From Mactra quadrangularis (lineage: Eukaryota; Mollusca; Bivalvia; Venerida; Mactridae), in assembly GCA_025267735.1 (NCBI GenBank), contig CM046305.1:35981108-36045107 (forward strand): 64,000 nucleotides of DNA, in the 5' to 3' direction. Below are positions 47,501 through 57,892 of the stretch, one piece after another (the stretch's first letter is position 1; each line of letters opens with the position of its first letter). The notes beneath the pieces were generated by a model, which saw only the letters and a list, made by a program, of their open reading frames with translations, did no database searches and was not told the DNA's origin. A program made the position numbers and the translations under genes.

Positions 47501-47787
47501 TAACCAGAGTTTTAAATCTTGAACCAGAGACGGACATTACAGCAACCATGATTTACGACTTTTTACAAGTGACTGGAAACATGTTATGTTTTACGTATAA
47601 GAAACAATTCTTGAAGTTATTACATATTTTAGTTAAAGAAATGCTTCCGAAGCTTAAATCTGTGTCGTCTGATGCTGGAAGTGGAACGCTGACGAGATTA
47701 CAGTTGTTATTGGAAAATAGTGTAAAACATTCTGGAGAGATTCCAGTTCCTGAAGGATTCTTGAAAAGTAATTTCTGGTTGTCATGA
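32559..47787 (+). CDS. GLE1: GLE1: nucleoporin-associated mRNA export factor, 13 exons
   Basis: Exons: 32559-32642, 33536-33714, 34327-34441, 34968-35119, 35571-35631, 36387-36457, 38147-38430, 38867-38964, 40079-40169, 43091-43200, 44234-44446, 45152-45342 and 47346-47787. They total 2091 nt and 696 aa, close to the ~700 of vertebrate GLE1, with consistent phases. The start (MGVIDNLRETNKGRLSYERE) matches the conserved DKGRLxY region. Residues about 126-235 form a charged coiled coil (KAAKVQKQREFEEAGNKFER). A Gln/Ala stretch falls near 340. The C-terminal GLE1 domain from about 380 has YKFDLQKAVNTPINAISPVS, HESAFAIGMVAAGLWREVPD and HPHGIQHAWTYITRVLNLEP, ending IPVPEGFLKSNFWLS. GLE1 with inositol hexakisphosphate activates the DEAD-box helicase DBP5/DDX19 at the cytoplasmic face of the pore. 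The IP6-contacting lysines were not mapped. The ATG at 32559 is followed directly by a second ATG. Confidence 0.95.
34060..34165 (+). repeat. Fragment of a tRNA-like SINE head
   Basis: ATGCTCAGTTGGTAAGCATT resembles a D-arm/A-box and TGATATGAATCC a decayed B-box. No body or tail was delimited. It lies in GLE1 intron 2. Confidence 0.35.
34211..34278. mobile_element. Short near-perfect palindrome, copy 2
   Basis: Arms start CATTCTCGTACCCAGAGG and pair back to CCTCTGGGTACAAGAATG. TATTGTAA lies just outside both ends (34203-34210, 34280-34287), as expected for a target duplication. It lies in GLE1 intron 2, about 50 bases before the exon 3 acceptor. Confidence 0.7.
36105..36355 (+). mobile_element. 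tRNA-derived SINE in GLE1 intron 5
   Basis: The head TCAGTTAGCTTAATTGGTGG (A-box) and GGGTTTGATTCCC (B-box) are followed by a body with GGCACATGCTAGGTACAATG. Target duplications were not resolved. The element ends shortly before GLE1 exon 6. Confidence 0.6.
36698..37536 (+). mobile_element. Mollusc-type tandem-core element in GLE1 intron 6
   Basis: The 5' end is AGCTCGACTTTACGAAGTAA. Five units of roughly 125-160 bases follow, each with TATGTTCCTTATTATCA, CAACCACATCTCATGTGACA-like and a TTCAGAATTATCCCCCCTTG block. The 3' end is AGTCGAGCATGCTGTC ... GACAGCTCTTGTT. The 5' end recurs inverted at 57240, and the 3' end recurs at 30045. Confidence 0.75.
38972..39317. mobile_element. Insertion bounded by a duplicated GLE1 exon 8 donor
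   Basis: A 21-base sequence covering the end of exon 8 and its donor (38951-38971) recurs identically at 39318-39338. Inside is a MITE (38978-39150) with GTGATTATTCCA inverted ends, related to 60878-61041. A second unit follows with AGTACT-rich inverted motifs near 39175 and 39300. Confidence 0.6.
39640..39898. mobile_element. Tc1-like MITE, CCAAAAGTTTCTTTACA family, copy 1
   Basis: Inverted ends of about 27 bases (GGGGTCCAAAAGTTTCTTTA) are flanked by TA. Non-coding; GLE1 intron 8. Same family as 48390-48634. Confidence 0.85.
40440..42800. mobile_element. 2.3-kb inverted-repeat element in GLE1 intron 9
   Basis: TGACGTCATCGTAGTCCTA at 40508-40526 recurs perfectly inverted at 42712-42730. Weaker inverted similarity extends outward to TTAACCC on each side, giving arms of roughly 85 bases. 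The interior is AT-rich with no clear open reading frame. This is probably a large non-autonomous DNA element; no target duplication was identified. Confidence 0.55.
43415..43661 (+). mobile_element. SINE family E, copy 1
   Basis: Body with GAGCTTGTTCATGAAATTA, GTATGTGCCTAGTAGTTGGT, CCAGAGATTTAGCCTTTCCA and a tail region GTTGCTATTGGGTTAAACC. Two further copies lie at 58545-58795 and 59990-60262. Confidence 0.7.
45641..45908 (+). mobile_element. Mollusc-type element, TATACCCCCGCTTCGAAG family
   Basis: It opens TTATTATACCCCCGCTTCG, carries a GTCCGTCCGTCCGTCCGT run at about 45690, and closes with GCGGGGGTATCACTAGTGAG followed by TAGCTCACAGATTTACTTGT. Both ends contain a CCCCCG/CGGGGG block in inverted relation. 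GLE1 intron 12. It matches what I recall as an abundant bivalve repeat (not searched). Confidence 0.7.
46318..46537 (+). repeat. Degenerate ~40-base minisatellite
   Basis: About five copies of a unit resembling TGGCAAGACAAAACAAGTAC plus AATGTACATGTAT-like sequence, with variable spacing. GLE1 intron 12. The overlapping open frames on both strands are repeat artefacts. Confidence 0.7.
46944..47241 (+). mobile_element. tRNA-derived SINE with 11-bp TSD
   Basis: TAAAGATTGTC flanks it (46933-46943, 47242-47252). The head has CCCGGGTCGATAGCACAGTT, GTTTGAATCCCACCCGGG (B-box and acceptor partner), the same central block as 11745-12045, then GTTGACACAGCATTAAACCC and an AAATAAATAAATA tail. It ends about 100 bases before GLE1 exon 13. 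Confidence 0.88.
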
Positions 47788-50175
47788 TGACTGTGATGTT
47801 ATATTGTAATGATTATTATCAGCCATGACACTTTATTGTCTTGAACAGAATGAAATTTGTAACTTCAAATTTTGATATTAAACAATCTATTTCAGACAAA
47901 AATTCAAATTTTAAACCTCGGTTTTTGATTTGAAAAAATTATTTTAACTTTCAATTGATATAAATCAGAACTCAGTTGGGGTTTGCCACCCTCGTTGATA
48001 AGGCTTGACTTTTTCTTACATTTTGGCAGAAAATCATGAAAAGCTAAATAAATCAAATTGATCATGTACACGTATTTTTTTATAATTCATTGGAACTGTA
48101 AATTTTTTTGTACCACAGAGAAACAAAATTAATTTGAATTCTGGATGTATTCAATTGACAGTGCCATAAAAATGCTTGATTTTTATCAATCTAAGACTAT
48201 TGCTATCATTGTGTAAAGTATTGCTTATATTAGGCAATAAATTTATCAGAATTTGTCATTTGTATAATTTTGGACTTATATGTACAATAATGAATCACCT
48301 ATGTGGTAAATCAATAATCAATTTATTTCATTCTCAAATTCCAAAAATGAACACTGATTGATTTTAAACTGTAATATCATGTGATTTTACACAGGGATCT
48401 AAAAGTTTCTTTACACATAATTTTTTCTCTTATTTTTATTGCAGAAATTATTGCGAACACATTTTGTTATATATTTTTATTGTATATTTATAATATATAA
48501 AAAACAATAATTGGCTGGTCATGATGAGCTTTGTATTAGTAGTTAAACGAATAACAACATGAAAATTATGGATCAAAGTATATTCCAAAACATTAAATTT
48601 TAAACATCTGTAAGGAAACTTTTAGACCCCAGTGTATATGATTCAGTGTGAACACAATTGAATGTATAGATGGATCATGAAGGAGATTATTATATTAACA
48701 TGTTTTGATTACTTTTATATCAATATTATATCAATATAATTTATCATTCAAAGTGTATTAATGTAAAATATCAAGTACTGGTGAGATTGTTATAAAATAA
48801 ATGCATTGTAACTTATAGACAAGTGTTTTAAACATCCTTGTTCTTAGTTTGACTTTTTGAGAAAAATGATGGCTTATGATGTCACATATGACGTTAGAAT
48901 CCATAAAACATACATTTTTTCTATATTTTGTAGTAGCATAAAAGAAAGGCACTCATTTTGATGCGCTTATGAAATAACTTGTATTTAAACAATGGTTTAT
49001 TGATTTTGGTCCATTAACATTTGGACCTATGTTTTATTCTACTGTAGAACATAGATAATTGTATGTTATTTCTTGATTAAATCTTGCATTAAACAATTGA
49101 TAACACATACCCACAATATAGAGTAATTACTAAAAATTGGTAAATTTTTAACTTGGCAGTCAATCTATCAAAAGAATTTGTCTGTCAAAAAAAGAATGAA
49201 TGAATATACATGTATATGCATTCAGAAATATTCTATCATTATCTCTATAAACAGACAAGTGAGTAATATCTATGCCTTTATCTACTTGGTACATGTACTG
49301 AGCAATTATTCTTGTTTTCATAAAATAAATAATTTGAAACTGCACCACCTTATGGCGGGCTTATGTTTTCCATCCATAAATGGATAAGCTCAAAATTTAA
49401 AGTACAATAACAAGCCATGTTTACAAAATTGATTTATAAATACACAGTACAAAGTAAAAACAATAACATTTAGCATTAAAACAAGTACAACTAGATAATG
49501 AACACAGTCATAGTAATGACTAGTTAAAATCAATAAAAATAACACCTGGTGAATAAAACAAAAGCATAAAAAAATAATAATCTTGTTAAATATTAGCATC
49601 AAAACCAGCACCATGTTATACCCAGCTACAGTAATCTATATATTACAATATGAAGACATAACATAACAAGAAAATATAACATACATAAATCATAAGAAAA
49701 AATCTCATTGAAAAAGATGACTTAATTAGTATTTATCTGGTATGACTAGCTTAATGTATAATTTATTTGCTTCAATATGTGGAATGTATTTAACAGTGAA
49801 TTCAAATAAAGAGGGTCAGTGTCTGAACAATTCCAATAAAAAGAAGCCTTTAAGAAACTAGAACTGATAATGAAATTTCCTCTCTGCAATAAGCACTTGG
49901 AAAAGAATTCTGAATCCTAACTGCTGTAATTCATCATGAGGAAATATGTTTTGCCGACTAAATAACCCCAGGAAATTACCCTGATGATAAAATTTGTAGT
50001 AGAATATAGAAAAATCCATTATTGGGGTAATGTTTTGTTCAGTTTTCATTTACATGTAAATAATTTCAGATTTATTTACTTTAATTATAAAAAATATTCA
50101 ATCATTTTCACGTTAATCCTCTGACTAGCTTTCTTGAATAATAATCAAGTACAGTTTTACCCTCCTAAGTAAAAA
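47788..50175. other. GLE1-YDJC tail-to-tail spacer
   Basis: Presumed 3' UTRs of GLE1 (with AATAAA near 48047) and YDJC (minus), separated by AT-rich sequence and one Tc1-like MITE. No other gene was seen. Confidence 0.5.
48390..48634. mobile_element. Tc1-like MITE, CCAAAAGTTTCTTTACA family, copy 2
   Basis: Inverted ends (GATCTAAAAGTTTCTTTACA and the inverse of GGAAACTTTTAGACCCC) are flanked by TA. Same family and similar length as 39640-39898. Confidence 0.8.
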
Positions 50176-53100
50176 TTACAAATTTTTGGCTAACGAAGCA
50201 AAAGAAACAAGATGTATATTCTTGCTTGAATAAAATGACAACATATCAGATGAACACAATATATTCATTTCATGTTTTCTATCATACGACTGAGAAAAAC
50301 CATCTGGACCTTCTCCACATCCCCCGGTGTTTCCCGTAACTTTTCCAGGGTGAGTCATCAGCTCACAGGTCAGAATATCGTCTGTAAGGTCTCCTGCTGC
50401 TGATTTTAACATTCCATAAGGTCTTGAACTCTTGTAGTCATTATCTGTTGCTAAATATTCACTAGATGACCTTTGACCTTCAGATGAATGACCTTGAGAA
50501 GAAAGTTGACCTTTCATTACCTTCAACCTTGGATCATCAGAGGTCATATTGAAGACATCACTTATATAATGTTGTAAAAATTGCTTGTTCATGTCTTGTC
50601 CCATAGTTTTCAAACCAATAAAATAAGGAAACCTGTTAAATATATCAGAAATATTCAAATTGCATATGGATCTTTATGGTTTACATTTCTTTACACTTTA
50701 CTTAGTCCCCCCCCCTTTCTCCCCTTATACTTTAGTGTGTCTGACTAGGTTAAGTTCCTGGGTGTCAGTGAAACTTGGTAATGAAATTATTTGTACAGAT
50801 ATTCTTTCTTCAAGTCATTTCCACCCTGTTCAGACTGGGTTCCATGAAAATATAGGGAAGAAATGCAATTGTATTTGAATAAGTCAAGTCGATGCGCATG
50901 TTGTACACTGAACACAAGAGATGGAATTATATGCCTCTGTTACTCTAAACTCAAATTTTCTTCCCCCGGTATCTCTGACCAGGAGACCATATTTTGAAAA
51001 TAGTGTTTAATAATTAATTTATGCATCTACCAATGTATTCATAGATTAATGCAATTTGAAAAAAATATGCCATGATATCAATACAGAGTATTGGGGTTGA
51101 TCTTGAGTTCTAGAATCTCAAACATATAACTTACGAAAGCAAATGAATAAAAAGTTAGCAGACTTAGCGGAAACCTGCTTCTGCTGTTTTTGCTAAAAGA
51201 AAGATTAACCTTACAGCAGAAACATAAATCATAAGATTATTTCACATATTTATACCAAAATTTTTTTTAAAAAGATCGATCCTTCTGCTGTATCTGCTGA
51301 TTCTGCTGTGACTGCTAACTTTTTTATTCATCTAAAGCATAGTACATTACATACTTAATGGAATATTTAGAGAAGATTTCCGCAGCTTCTATAGATTGTT
51401 GAACAAGTTGTATCATAAAAGTTTCTTGTTCTAATGAAGACCATTGATGTTCTGTGATACCTGGCTCATATGGTAATCTTGTGTAAGGTATCTTATTATC
51501 TGACATTGTCTGAGCAAATACTTCACTGATACCTACAATATATAGTCAACATGTTATTGTATCATTTCTCTATTTTTTAACAAAAAAACATCTTTTTTTA
51601 AAACCTTTTTAATTATCATTTATTTTTTATATGGATATAACTGTGAAGCACTTTTGAACATATTTTCAATATGAAAAGAGCTATGCAAATATGGTACAAA
51701 ATAATAATAATAATAATAACAACGATAACAACAAAAATAACAATAACAACAACAATAATAATATAATATAAATAATCATAATAATAATATTATAAATAAT
51801 GAAGAGCAGCAGGGGTCCAAAAGGTTAAGTCTGGAAGGTTTTATACCAGCATTCCTTCATTTTAAAATCTTAAGTAGCCCATTAGATATATTGGTTGCTA
51901 TGGGCAACTAGACTATGGAAGTGGGAAAATGGATGAGATTTGATTAGACATAGTTGTTATTCTTAGCACAATGTTGTAATACCTTTGTCATTTCTACTCT
52001 CATTTAAATCACAGAACATAATTGGATAAGTTAACCATAGGCAGATCTGGCGGGGTCAGGGGTGTCCAGACCCCCCATGAAATTTCCAAAATATACTCCA
52101 TTTTTAAGTAGCTTGAAGCAATTTTTCTCAGATTTGCTTAGCTTGCTTTTGTGTTTATCATAGATCCAATAGTTTTGTTTTTATTATCAATATGCTGCGT
52201 TATTCTGCAAACAGTATTTACAGCTGTTGAGGGTGAAAAGTTTGGACCCCCCCCTGGAAAAAAATCCTAGATCTGCCTCAGTTAACTAGTTAATATTACC
52301 TGGTATAACATGAACATGTTGATGTCCATCAATTTTTACAGGTTTATATCCAGTCATAGAATGAAATATATCAATCTGTGCTTGAATTTCTTGATGTATC
52401 TAGAATTATAGAACATTGCTAACAATAGATTTGATGCGGAACTCAAGTTTATGAGGTTTTCCAATTGAAAAACTTAGTTTGTACAATATATACCCATGTG
52501 GAACAAAGTTGAAATAAAAGTAGGATTTAATCTGTGTTGCATACTTTTCAGCAATAATATGTCAAAATTCTTTGATCTGCAAGGTGTATCTGCTACAAAC
52601 AAACCTTATTCAGCTGGAAAAAATATTGATAGTATTTATCCTGTATAAAAATACTGTCCTAACTTAGACCTTTCAGAATTGTTTTTCCTAACATGTATAT
52701 GAGTAATTTCATAGTGAAATTGTATTTCCCTACCTCTTTTATGTCAACTAAACCATTTTTAACAGCTTTTCTAAATCCCATTTTACCAAGCATAAATCCA
52801 TTATCATTAGTGAAACTTGCAACATCGTTACCTATTGGTCGACCCTCGGTTAAATTAAGATGTAGATCTGTAACAAACATCATGGTAATTTACAAAATAA
52901 TTTTAAATAAAATGTCAGTACATATACAGCAAAGTTCCGCTAATAAGACTGTCCAATTAGTGGTCTTAATAGCATAACGGTCTTATTTTAGGGACCATTT
53001 TCTTCTTAAATTAAGCTTTTGGGACTTAAAAATCATAAAAAATCACATGATTTTGCAATAAACAAGGTGGCCTCAATAGTGGAAATCTACCGTAATTACT

Positions 53101-53554
53101 TATTTTCATTTGATTTTATATTTAACAGTCTATGAAATTTGTGGGTGTCCAGTTGCCCAGGACATTATTCAACTATCAGTAAAGCATTCTTTAACCTAAT
53201 AATAACCTTTAATACTAATTACAGTACTTTTGTACTCATGATTGGTAAAACTAGATAGCCATATACATGTATATGTACATCAACTTGGTTGATGTATGCG
53301 CCACTGTCAGTTAAATAGAACCGAACAATACACAGTATTTTACCACAAAGAGATCTGAACACAACAATATACAAACCTAATGGTAATCCAATGTTTTTTG
53401 CATTCTTTACAGCTCTTTCCACAGAATATCCATTTACCATAAGAGAGACCCCAGTGATGGCCCCTGTTTTATAACATTCTATAATCCCTTCATCCCTTTT
53501 GTCACTGTACCCATAGTCGTCTGCTATAACAATTAATTGTTTCAATATTTCCAT
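50176..53554 (-). CDS. YDJC: YDJC: carbohydrate deacetylase (ChbG/YdjC family), 5 exons
   Basis: Exons in coding order: 53554-53377, 52867-52734, 52399-52300, 51532-51355 and 50632-50176; 1047 nt, 348 aa, against ~320 for the vertebrate protein. Phases agree at all junctions. The N-terminus LIVIADDYGYSDKRDEGI carries the family's catalytic/metal Asp pair. DLHLNLTEGRPIGN holds a metal-ligand His, and KIDGHQHVHVIPG has the H-x3-H pattern. Downstream are ELMTHPG and GGCGEGPDGFSQSYDRKHEM. ChbG homologues remove an acetyl group from chitooligosaccharides; the animal substrate is unsettled. Odd feature: a Ser-rich insert near residues 235-275 (QLSSQGHSSEGQRSSSEYLA) explains most of the extra length. 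Introns carry four or more MITEs. It converges on GLE1. Confidence 0.92.
51143..51331. mobile_element. MITE with ATGAATAAAAA-GTTAGCAG ends
   Basis: Inverted termini of about 19 bases, ending 23 bases from the donor side of YDJC exon 4. The interior is rich in CTGCTG/CAGCAG-like words. Non-coding. Confidence 0.6.
51700..51800. repeat. AAT/AAC microsatellite
   Basis: Interrupted AAT and AAC runs in the intron between YDJC exons 3 and 4. Confidence 0.8.
52039..52278. mobile_element. MITE with AGGCAGATCT ends in a YDJC intron
   Basis: AGGCAGATCTGG at the left faces CTAGATCTGCCT at the right, with GGGGT/ACCCCCC blocks mirrored just inside. An AGTTAAC direct repeat lies near both borders. Probably hAT-like. 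Confidence 0.6.
52927..53092. mobile_element. 166-bp pogo-like MITE, copy 1 (diverged)
   Basis: CAGCAAAGTTCCGCTAATAA and an inverted CGGTAGATTTCCACTATTG end are flanked by TA. It lies in YDJC intron 1 and has exactly the length of 53783-53948. Confidence 0.75.
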
Positions 53555-53782
53555 ACCAAATTAAAACTTGTTTTCGTGACAATGAATGACATTTAAATGC
53601 ATAAATTCATCAATTCACCTTGAACACACCTGCAAAATAAATGAGCAAGTCTGATTTCTAAAAATAGACAATAAATCACACACATAAACATTAAGGAAAT
53701 AAATGATGTTATTTATGCATCAACAGGTGTTTATTTACAATACATTGTATTCCATTGACATAAAGTTTACAGTTTATTGCTA

Positions 53783-53948
53783 CAGTAAAGTTCCGCTATT
53801 AAGACCACTTTTGTTATTTTGAAATGATGCAATTTTTGACAATTATTAAGACCCAAATGTCTAATTGTGAACAAGAGGGTCTCTATAATAAGACCGTTTC
53901 GCTATTAAGACCATGGATTTTGCTGGTCTTAATAGCGGAACTTTACTG
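53783..53948. mobile_element. 166-bp pogo-like MITE, copy 2 (well preserved)
   Basis: Perfect inverted ends of about 25 bases, starting CAGTAAAGTTCCGCTATTAA, are flanked by TA. It sits about 230 bases upstream of the YDJC start codon, in the probable promoter region. Confidence 0.9.
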
Positions 53949-54104
53949 TATTTACTTAAAACGTATGATATCAATATCATGATCGCAATTAATAGTTGAA
54001 CGACTTACAAAATTCAAGACTTTCTTTCACTCTCTTATCATTTTTCTTTTTTCTTCTTGTTTGCATTAATGATATACTAATTTATTTTAGCTTGATTGTT
54101 AAAC

Positions 54105-54265
54105 AAGATCTTACAACTTAGATTAATCACTTTCCAGTCTCTGATCCATCAGTACTGAGCTAGTAGGATGAAGTTTCTTGCTCAAGGAAACAATAGTTTT
54201 GGATGGGATTCAAACCAACGCGGAGATGGCTAGCCACAACATAACCGCTCGGCCACCCCCCCCGT
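54105..54265 (-). mobile_element. tRNA-like SINE, minus strand
   Basis: Read on the minus strand, GGTGGCCGAGCGGTTATG (A-box, Ser/Leu-type tRNA) is followed by TTGGTTTGAATCCCATCC (B-box) and then a body. The body/tail was not delimited. Confidence 0.6.
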
Positions 54266-54799
54266 CCTTGCATTAATAAGGAGTCATGTCATGTTTGGCA
54301 AACACATACTTAGTTCTTTGTGAAGCTGTTAACATAAGGAGTTGGTCTGGTTGATTTGATTGGTTGTTTTGGTGCTCTAATGACATTTTTGTCATTATCA
54401 TTCAAGTCAGTCAACCAACTCACTGTCTCTGTAGAAGCTTTGATCTCTTTACCTTGACATTCTAATGTATTTTATTGAGTTTATTTTGTAACTACCACTA
54501 AGGACCCTATAGAACTGTATATAGGGTCCATGCTATCACATAAGAAATTTAATGTCCATCAAGAAGAAATGTCTGACAAAATGGCGGCCAATAAGCCGCT
54601 TATCTTAGATAAGCATCAGCGTATCAAATGCCAGACGCTGATTGGCTGATAGGAGCTGTCAATCAAATTCTGGCGTAAGGTCAATTGGCCAGTACTAAGT
54701 GCATAGCTCGGCTGACAACTGCCATACTAGATAGAAATAGGACAGTGATGGACCAGTAGAAGTGTATCATGACCAAACTTTATGAAGATGAGTAGGTGT

Positions 54800-55003
54800 A
54801 TTGTTAAATTTTATTCAACTGTCAATGATGCAAACATTAACCCACCGATTTAAATACTTGATATTTGTATGATAATCCCTGTACATAAATACAAGTATCT
54901 ATCTTTATCGATTGTGAGTACATGTATACCAGTATTGTACTGAGTATTTAAACCAGCCAGCTTGATGTATGTGGCACTGACAGTTGAATAAAATTTACCA
55001 ATA
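54800..55003. mobile_element. Probable MITE with AAATTTTATTCAACTGTCA ends
   Basis: AAATTTTATTCAACTGTCAA at 54808 faces TGACAGTTGAATAAAATTTA at about 54980. The same end occurs alone at about 38085-38110 (TTGACAGTTGAATAAAATTT), beside GLE1 exon 7. Confidence 0.55.
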
Positions 55004-55220
55004 GGTCTGGCCTGAAATGGAACTTTCAAACCTTAGATTTTCACATGCACTGCCATCTGAGTTAACCTGACAGACTAATGTTTTAGTACTGATCTATCCT
55101 AAGGAATAAGAATATTCTCCATTGTCATGTACAGTTTATAAACAACTTTTTTAATAAACACGGTAGGTGAAACTACCTTCAGACAGGATTGTCTGTTTAG
55201 AAATCAAGACGTTTGGTTGG

Positions 55221-55469
55221 TATAGTCTGTTTTTTCTCAACTGTCAAAGCTTGAATAATTTCATGGTGACTGAATGCATTGTTTTTGTACTGGCGGCCTA
55301 ATTGTTATTAAAAATATCTTGACTAAAACATATCATATGGCATAAGAAGCTTTACTCAATCATAATACACAACTCGGAAACTCATGGGTGTATTACGACA
55401 ATAATTTTAACAAACGCAATCACCGTGAAATTATTCATGTTTTGACAGTTGAGAAAAAACAAACAATAG
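55221..55469. mobile_element. MITE with TTCTCAACTGTC inverted ends, copy 2
   Basis: TTTTTTCTCAACTGTCAAAG at the left faces TTTTGACAGTTGAGAAAAAA at the right, with TTTCA(C/T)GGTGA just inside both ends. Same family as 16593-16738. Confidence 0.75.
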
Positions 55470-56475
55470 CTGGGCTTAAACCCACATCAATGTTTTCTAA
55501 CATAAATGGGTACACATAAGATTGTAGAAAATGCTTTCATATCAATATGTTGACAAAATACTGGCATGGTTCATATCCAAGGACACTATTGATTGTGACC
55601 AGGCAGGACAACAGTGAATAGTACTTGTTCATGTGTTTGACAGTGTTCAGCTTATAATCTATTGCAAGCAGGGACCAGAAAATTGCTGGTTTATTGGTTT
55701 TCAGACCGTATTTTTTATTCTGGACCAATTGAGATTTCAAAATTCTTAAATTTATTGGTCTTGCAAGTGTTGAGATGTTAGGAATGTAATAAGCATATTA
55801 CAGAAGACAATTCACCTAACCAGTTTTCCTGGACCATGTTTTAGCTATTACTAACTAGTTTAGATGGCACGCTTATCAGATAGGTGTTAGTCTGTATGAC
55901 CATGCCAACTTCTCATAGAACAGGGACTCTATATAACAGGGATTTGTAACGAAGTGCTTTTTTTAAATTTTCTCGGTCGTCACGGTCTATAACTGGCTGA
56001 CACAGGCTATACTAACTAATCCAGAGTTTAAAAACTTGATTTATGTTTTGTACATGTCTTCCATGCAACTTGTGAATGTTTCTGAAGTTTTTGACAAAAC
56101 ATTGTTGCAATTATGACCGAAAATATGACTTTAGGTGATGTAAAATGGGGCTAAAATTGGCAGATTGGCTGGAAAATGCATTATTTTGTAGAACAGTCTG
56201 TGAGCGTAATTTACCTCAAAATCATCTAGAAACACATTTTTCCCAGCATTTATGTCAATTTAAATGGCACTGGTACAAAATTTCATGTGAATATCTTTAT
56301 TTAAACTTGTTATACTTGTTTTCCGTATTGGCTGAAATAATAGCGACGACAGTGAAATTTGATGAAAATCTATTACATTTACTTATCGTTACAAATCCCT
56401 GCATAGAACAAGCAACACAGAAAGCTGACTATTTCATAAAATAAATAACAAAGCAAGGAAATCTTTATAACATTT

Positions 56476-57258
56476 TAATATGAACATTTTATTATGATTG
56501 TTTTTGTTTCAAAATGTGAGCTATGAAAATAATATATGCTACTCATTAAAATATGTTGTCTGTGCACACCAGATAAAATAAAAATCAATATTACACCAAG
56601 TTAAACAAACTATTTTCTATTATCTTTTCGTCTTTTTTTAACATTTTATTATGAACATTTTATTTTGAACATTTTATTATGAACATTTTATTATGAACAT
56701 TTTATTATGAACATTTTATTATGAACATTTTATTCATATGTTCCAAGAAGTTAAGTAAATGAAATGCATTTAGCAAGATAGAAATACATTCAAGCACAGT
56801 TTTAAGATTGTAAAATGAAATTATATGATAGAACACAACTGTCAGATCAAAATATCTGAACTAGGTTAACAAGGCTTCTCAAAATGAAATTTATGTTCTA
56901 CAATAAAAATTTTCAAGGCTTTATAAATTCAATTTAACTGTTCACCAAACTTATCATAGGCACTGCTAACTGGAGTAGAAGTGCCATCACATAGTATTTA
57001 TAAAACAAAATAATTGAAATGCTTGAAAGAGAGAACATACAAGCAATTTTGAAATAAGATGGTTTTTGTTTCAAAATGTGAGCTATGAAAATAATATATG
57101 CTACTCATTAAAGTATCTTGTCTGTGCTCATTGGGTGAAATAAAATCAATCTTACACCAAGTTATACAACTATTTTCTATTATCTCTCCGTCTAGGCGAG
57201 TAGGAGACGCTAGGGTGAGTAGGAGAGCTCTCCATTTACTTCGTAAAGTCGAGTTAAT
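56476..57258 (-). mobile_element. Mollusc-type element, minus orientation, with internal duplication
   Basis: On the minus strand it begins ACTCGACTTTACGAAGTAAA, the 5' end of 36698-37536. A block of about 125 bases (with TTTCAAAATGTGAGCTATGA) occurs at about 57065-57190 and again at 56505-56632. Between them is a 14-base minisatellite. Confidence 0.6.
56639..56731. repeat. 14-base minisatellite
   Basis: Six or seven near-identical units of AACATTTTATTATG. Confidence 0.9.
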
Positions 57259-57892
57259 AATTAATGAACACAAAACTTTGTAAAACCACAAGAGCTCACA
57301 AATTTACTATGAATGATATTTATCTCTATAATGTCTATGTTATATTGAAATGTACTTCCTCCTTGAATCTAATCATAGACAATGTTGTGATGACTACAAC
57401 TTTCATAGAACTCATGTTTTTCTCAAACATTCTAAACTTTATGTGTATAAAGCTATATCTAAAGATAATTTGACAAAATAAATGTTCACAAATTGACGAG
57501 AATCGTTTCGAATGGCATATATCATGACAAACATAATATGAACTCAGAATTAAAAACTTTCATATTGTAATTTGTATAGACACATTATAGAAGTAGAGCA
57601 GTGTTCCCATTATGGCAATTTTAGTGCAAATTGACATACAGCTGAAAAAAAGATCTTATGCATAAAAGCACATCATGATGGTAACGGTACAGTTGATTGT
57701 ACAGTATTCTTTGTAAATCAATTTTTTCCACACAATTACAGACACTGAAAGGCAATTTCAAAATATCAGAAGTAATTAACCAAACCTGTGAGTGAGAAGC
57801 AACTCAACCACAAATATTTTGCATCAGAGAGTTTGACAGAATTTATAGAAAACTATAGCACTACTACACAATAGAAAAGATTAATCTACAGT

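Larger units (their letters stand above)
55470..57892. other. YDJC-MRPL50 intergenic region
   Basis: AT-rich. Contains the repeat listed at 56476-57258 and no recognisable exon. The 99-codon open frame at 56145-56444 shows no domain and is probably chance. Confidence 0.45.

Noticed and set aside
56145..56444. 99-codon open frame in the YDJC-MRPL50 spacer
   Set aside because: No recognisable domain, no splice partner and no codon-use contrast visible; kept as intergenic.
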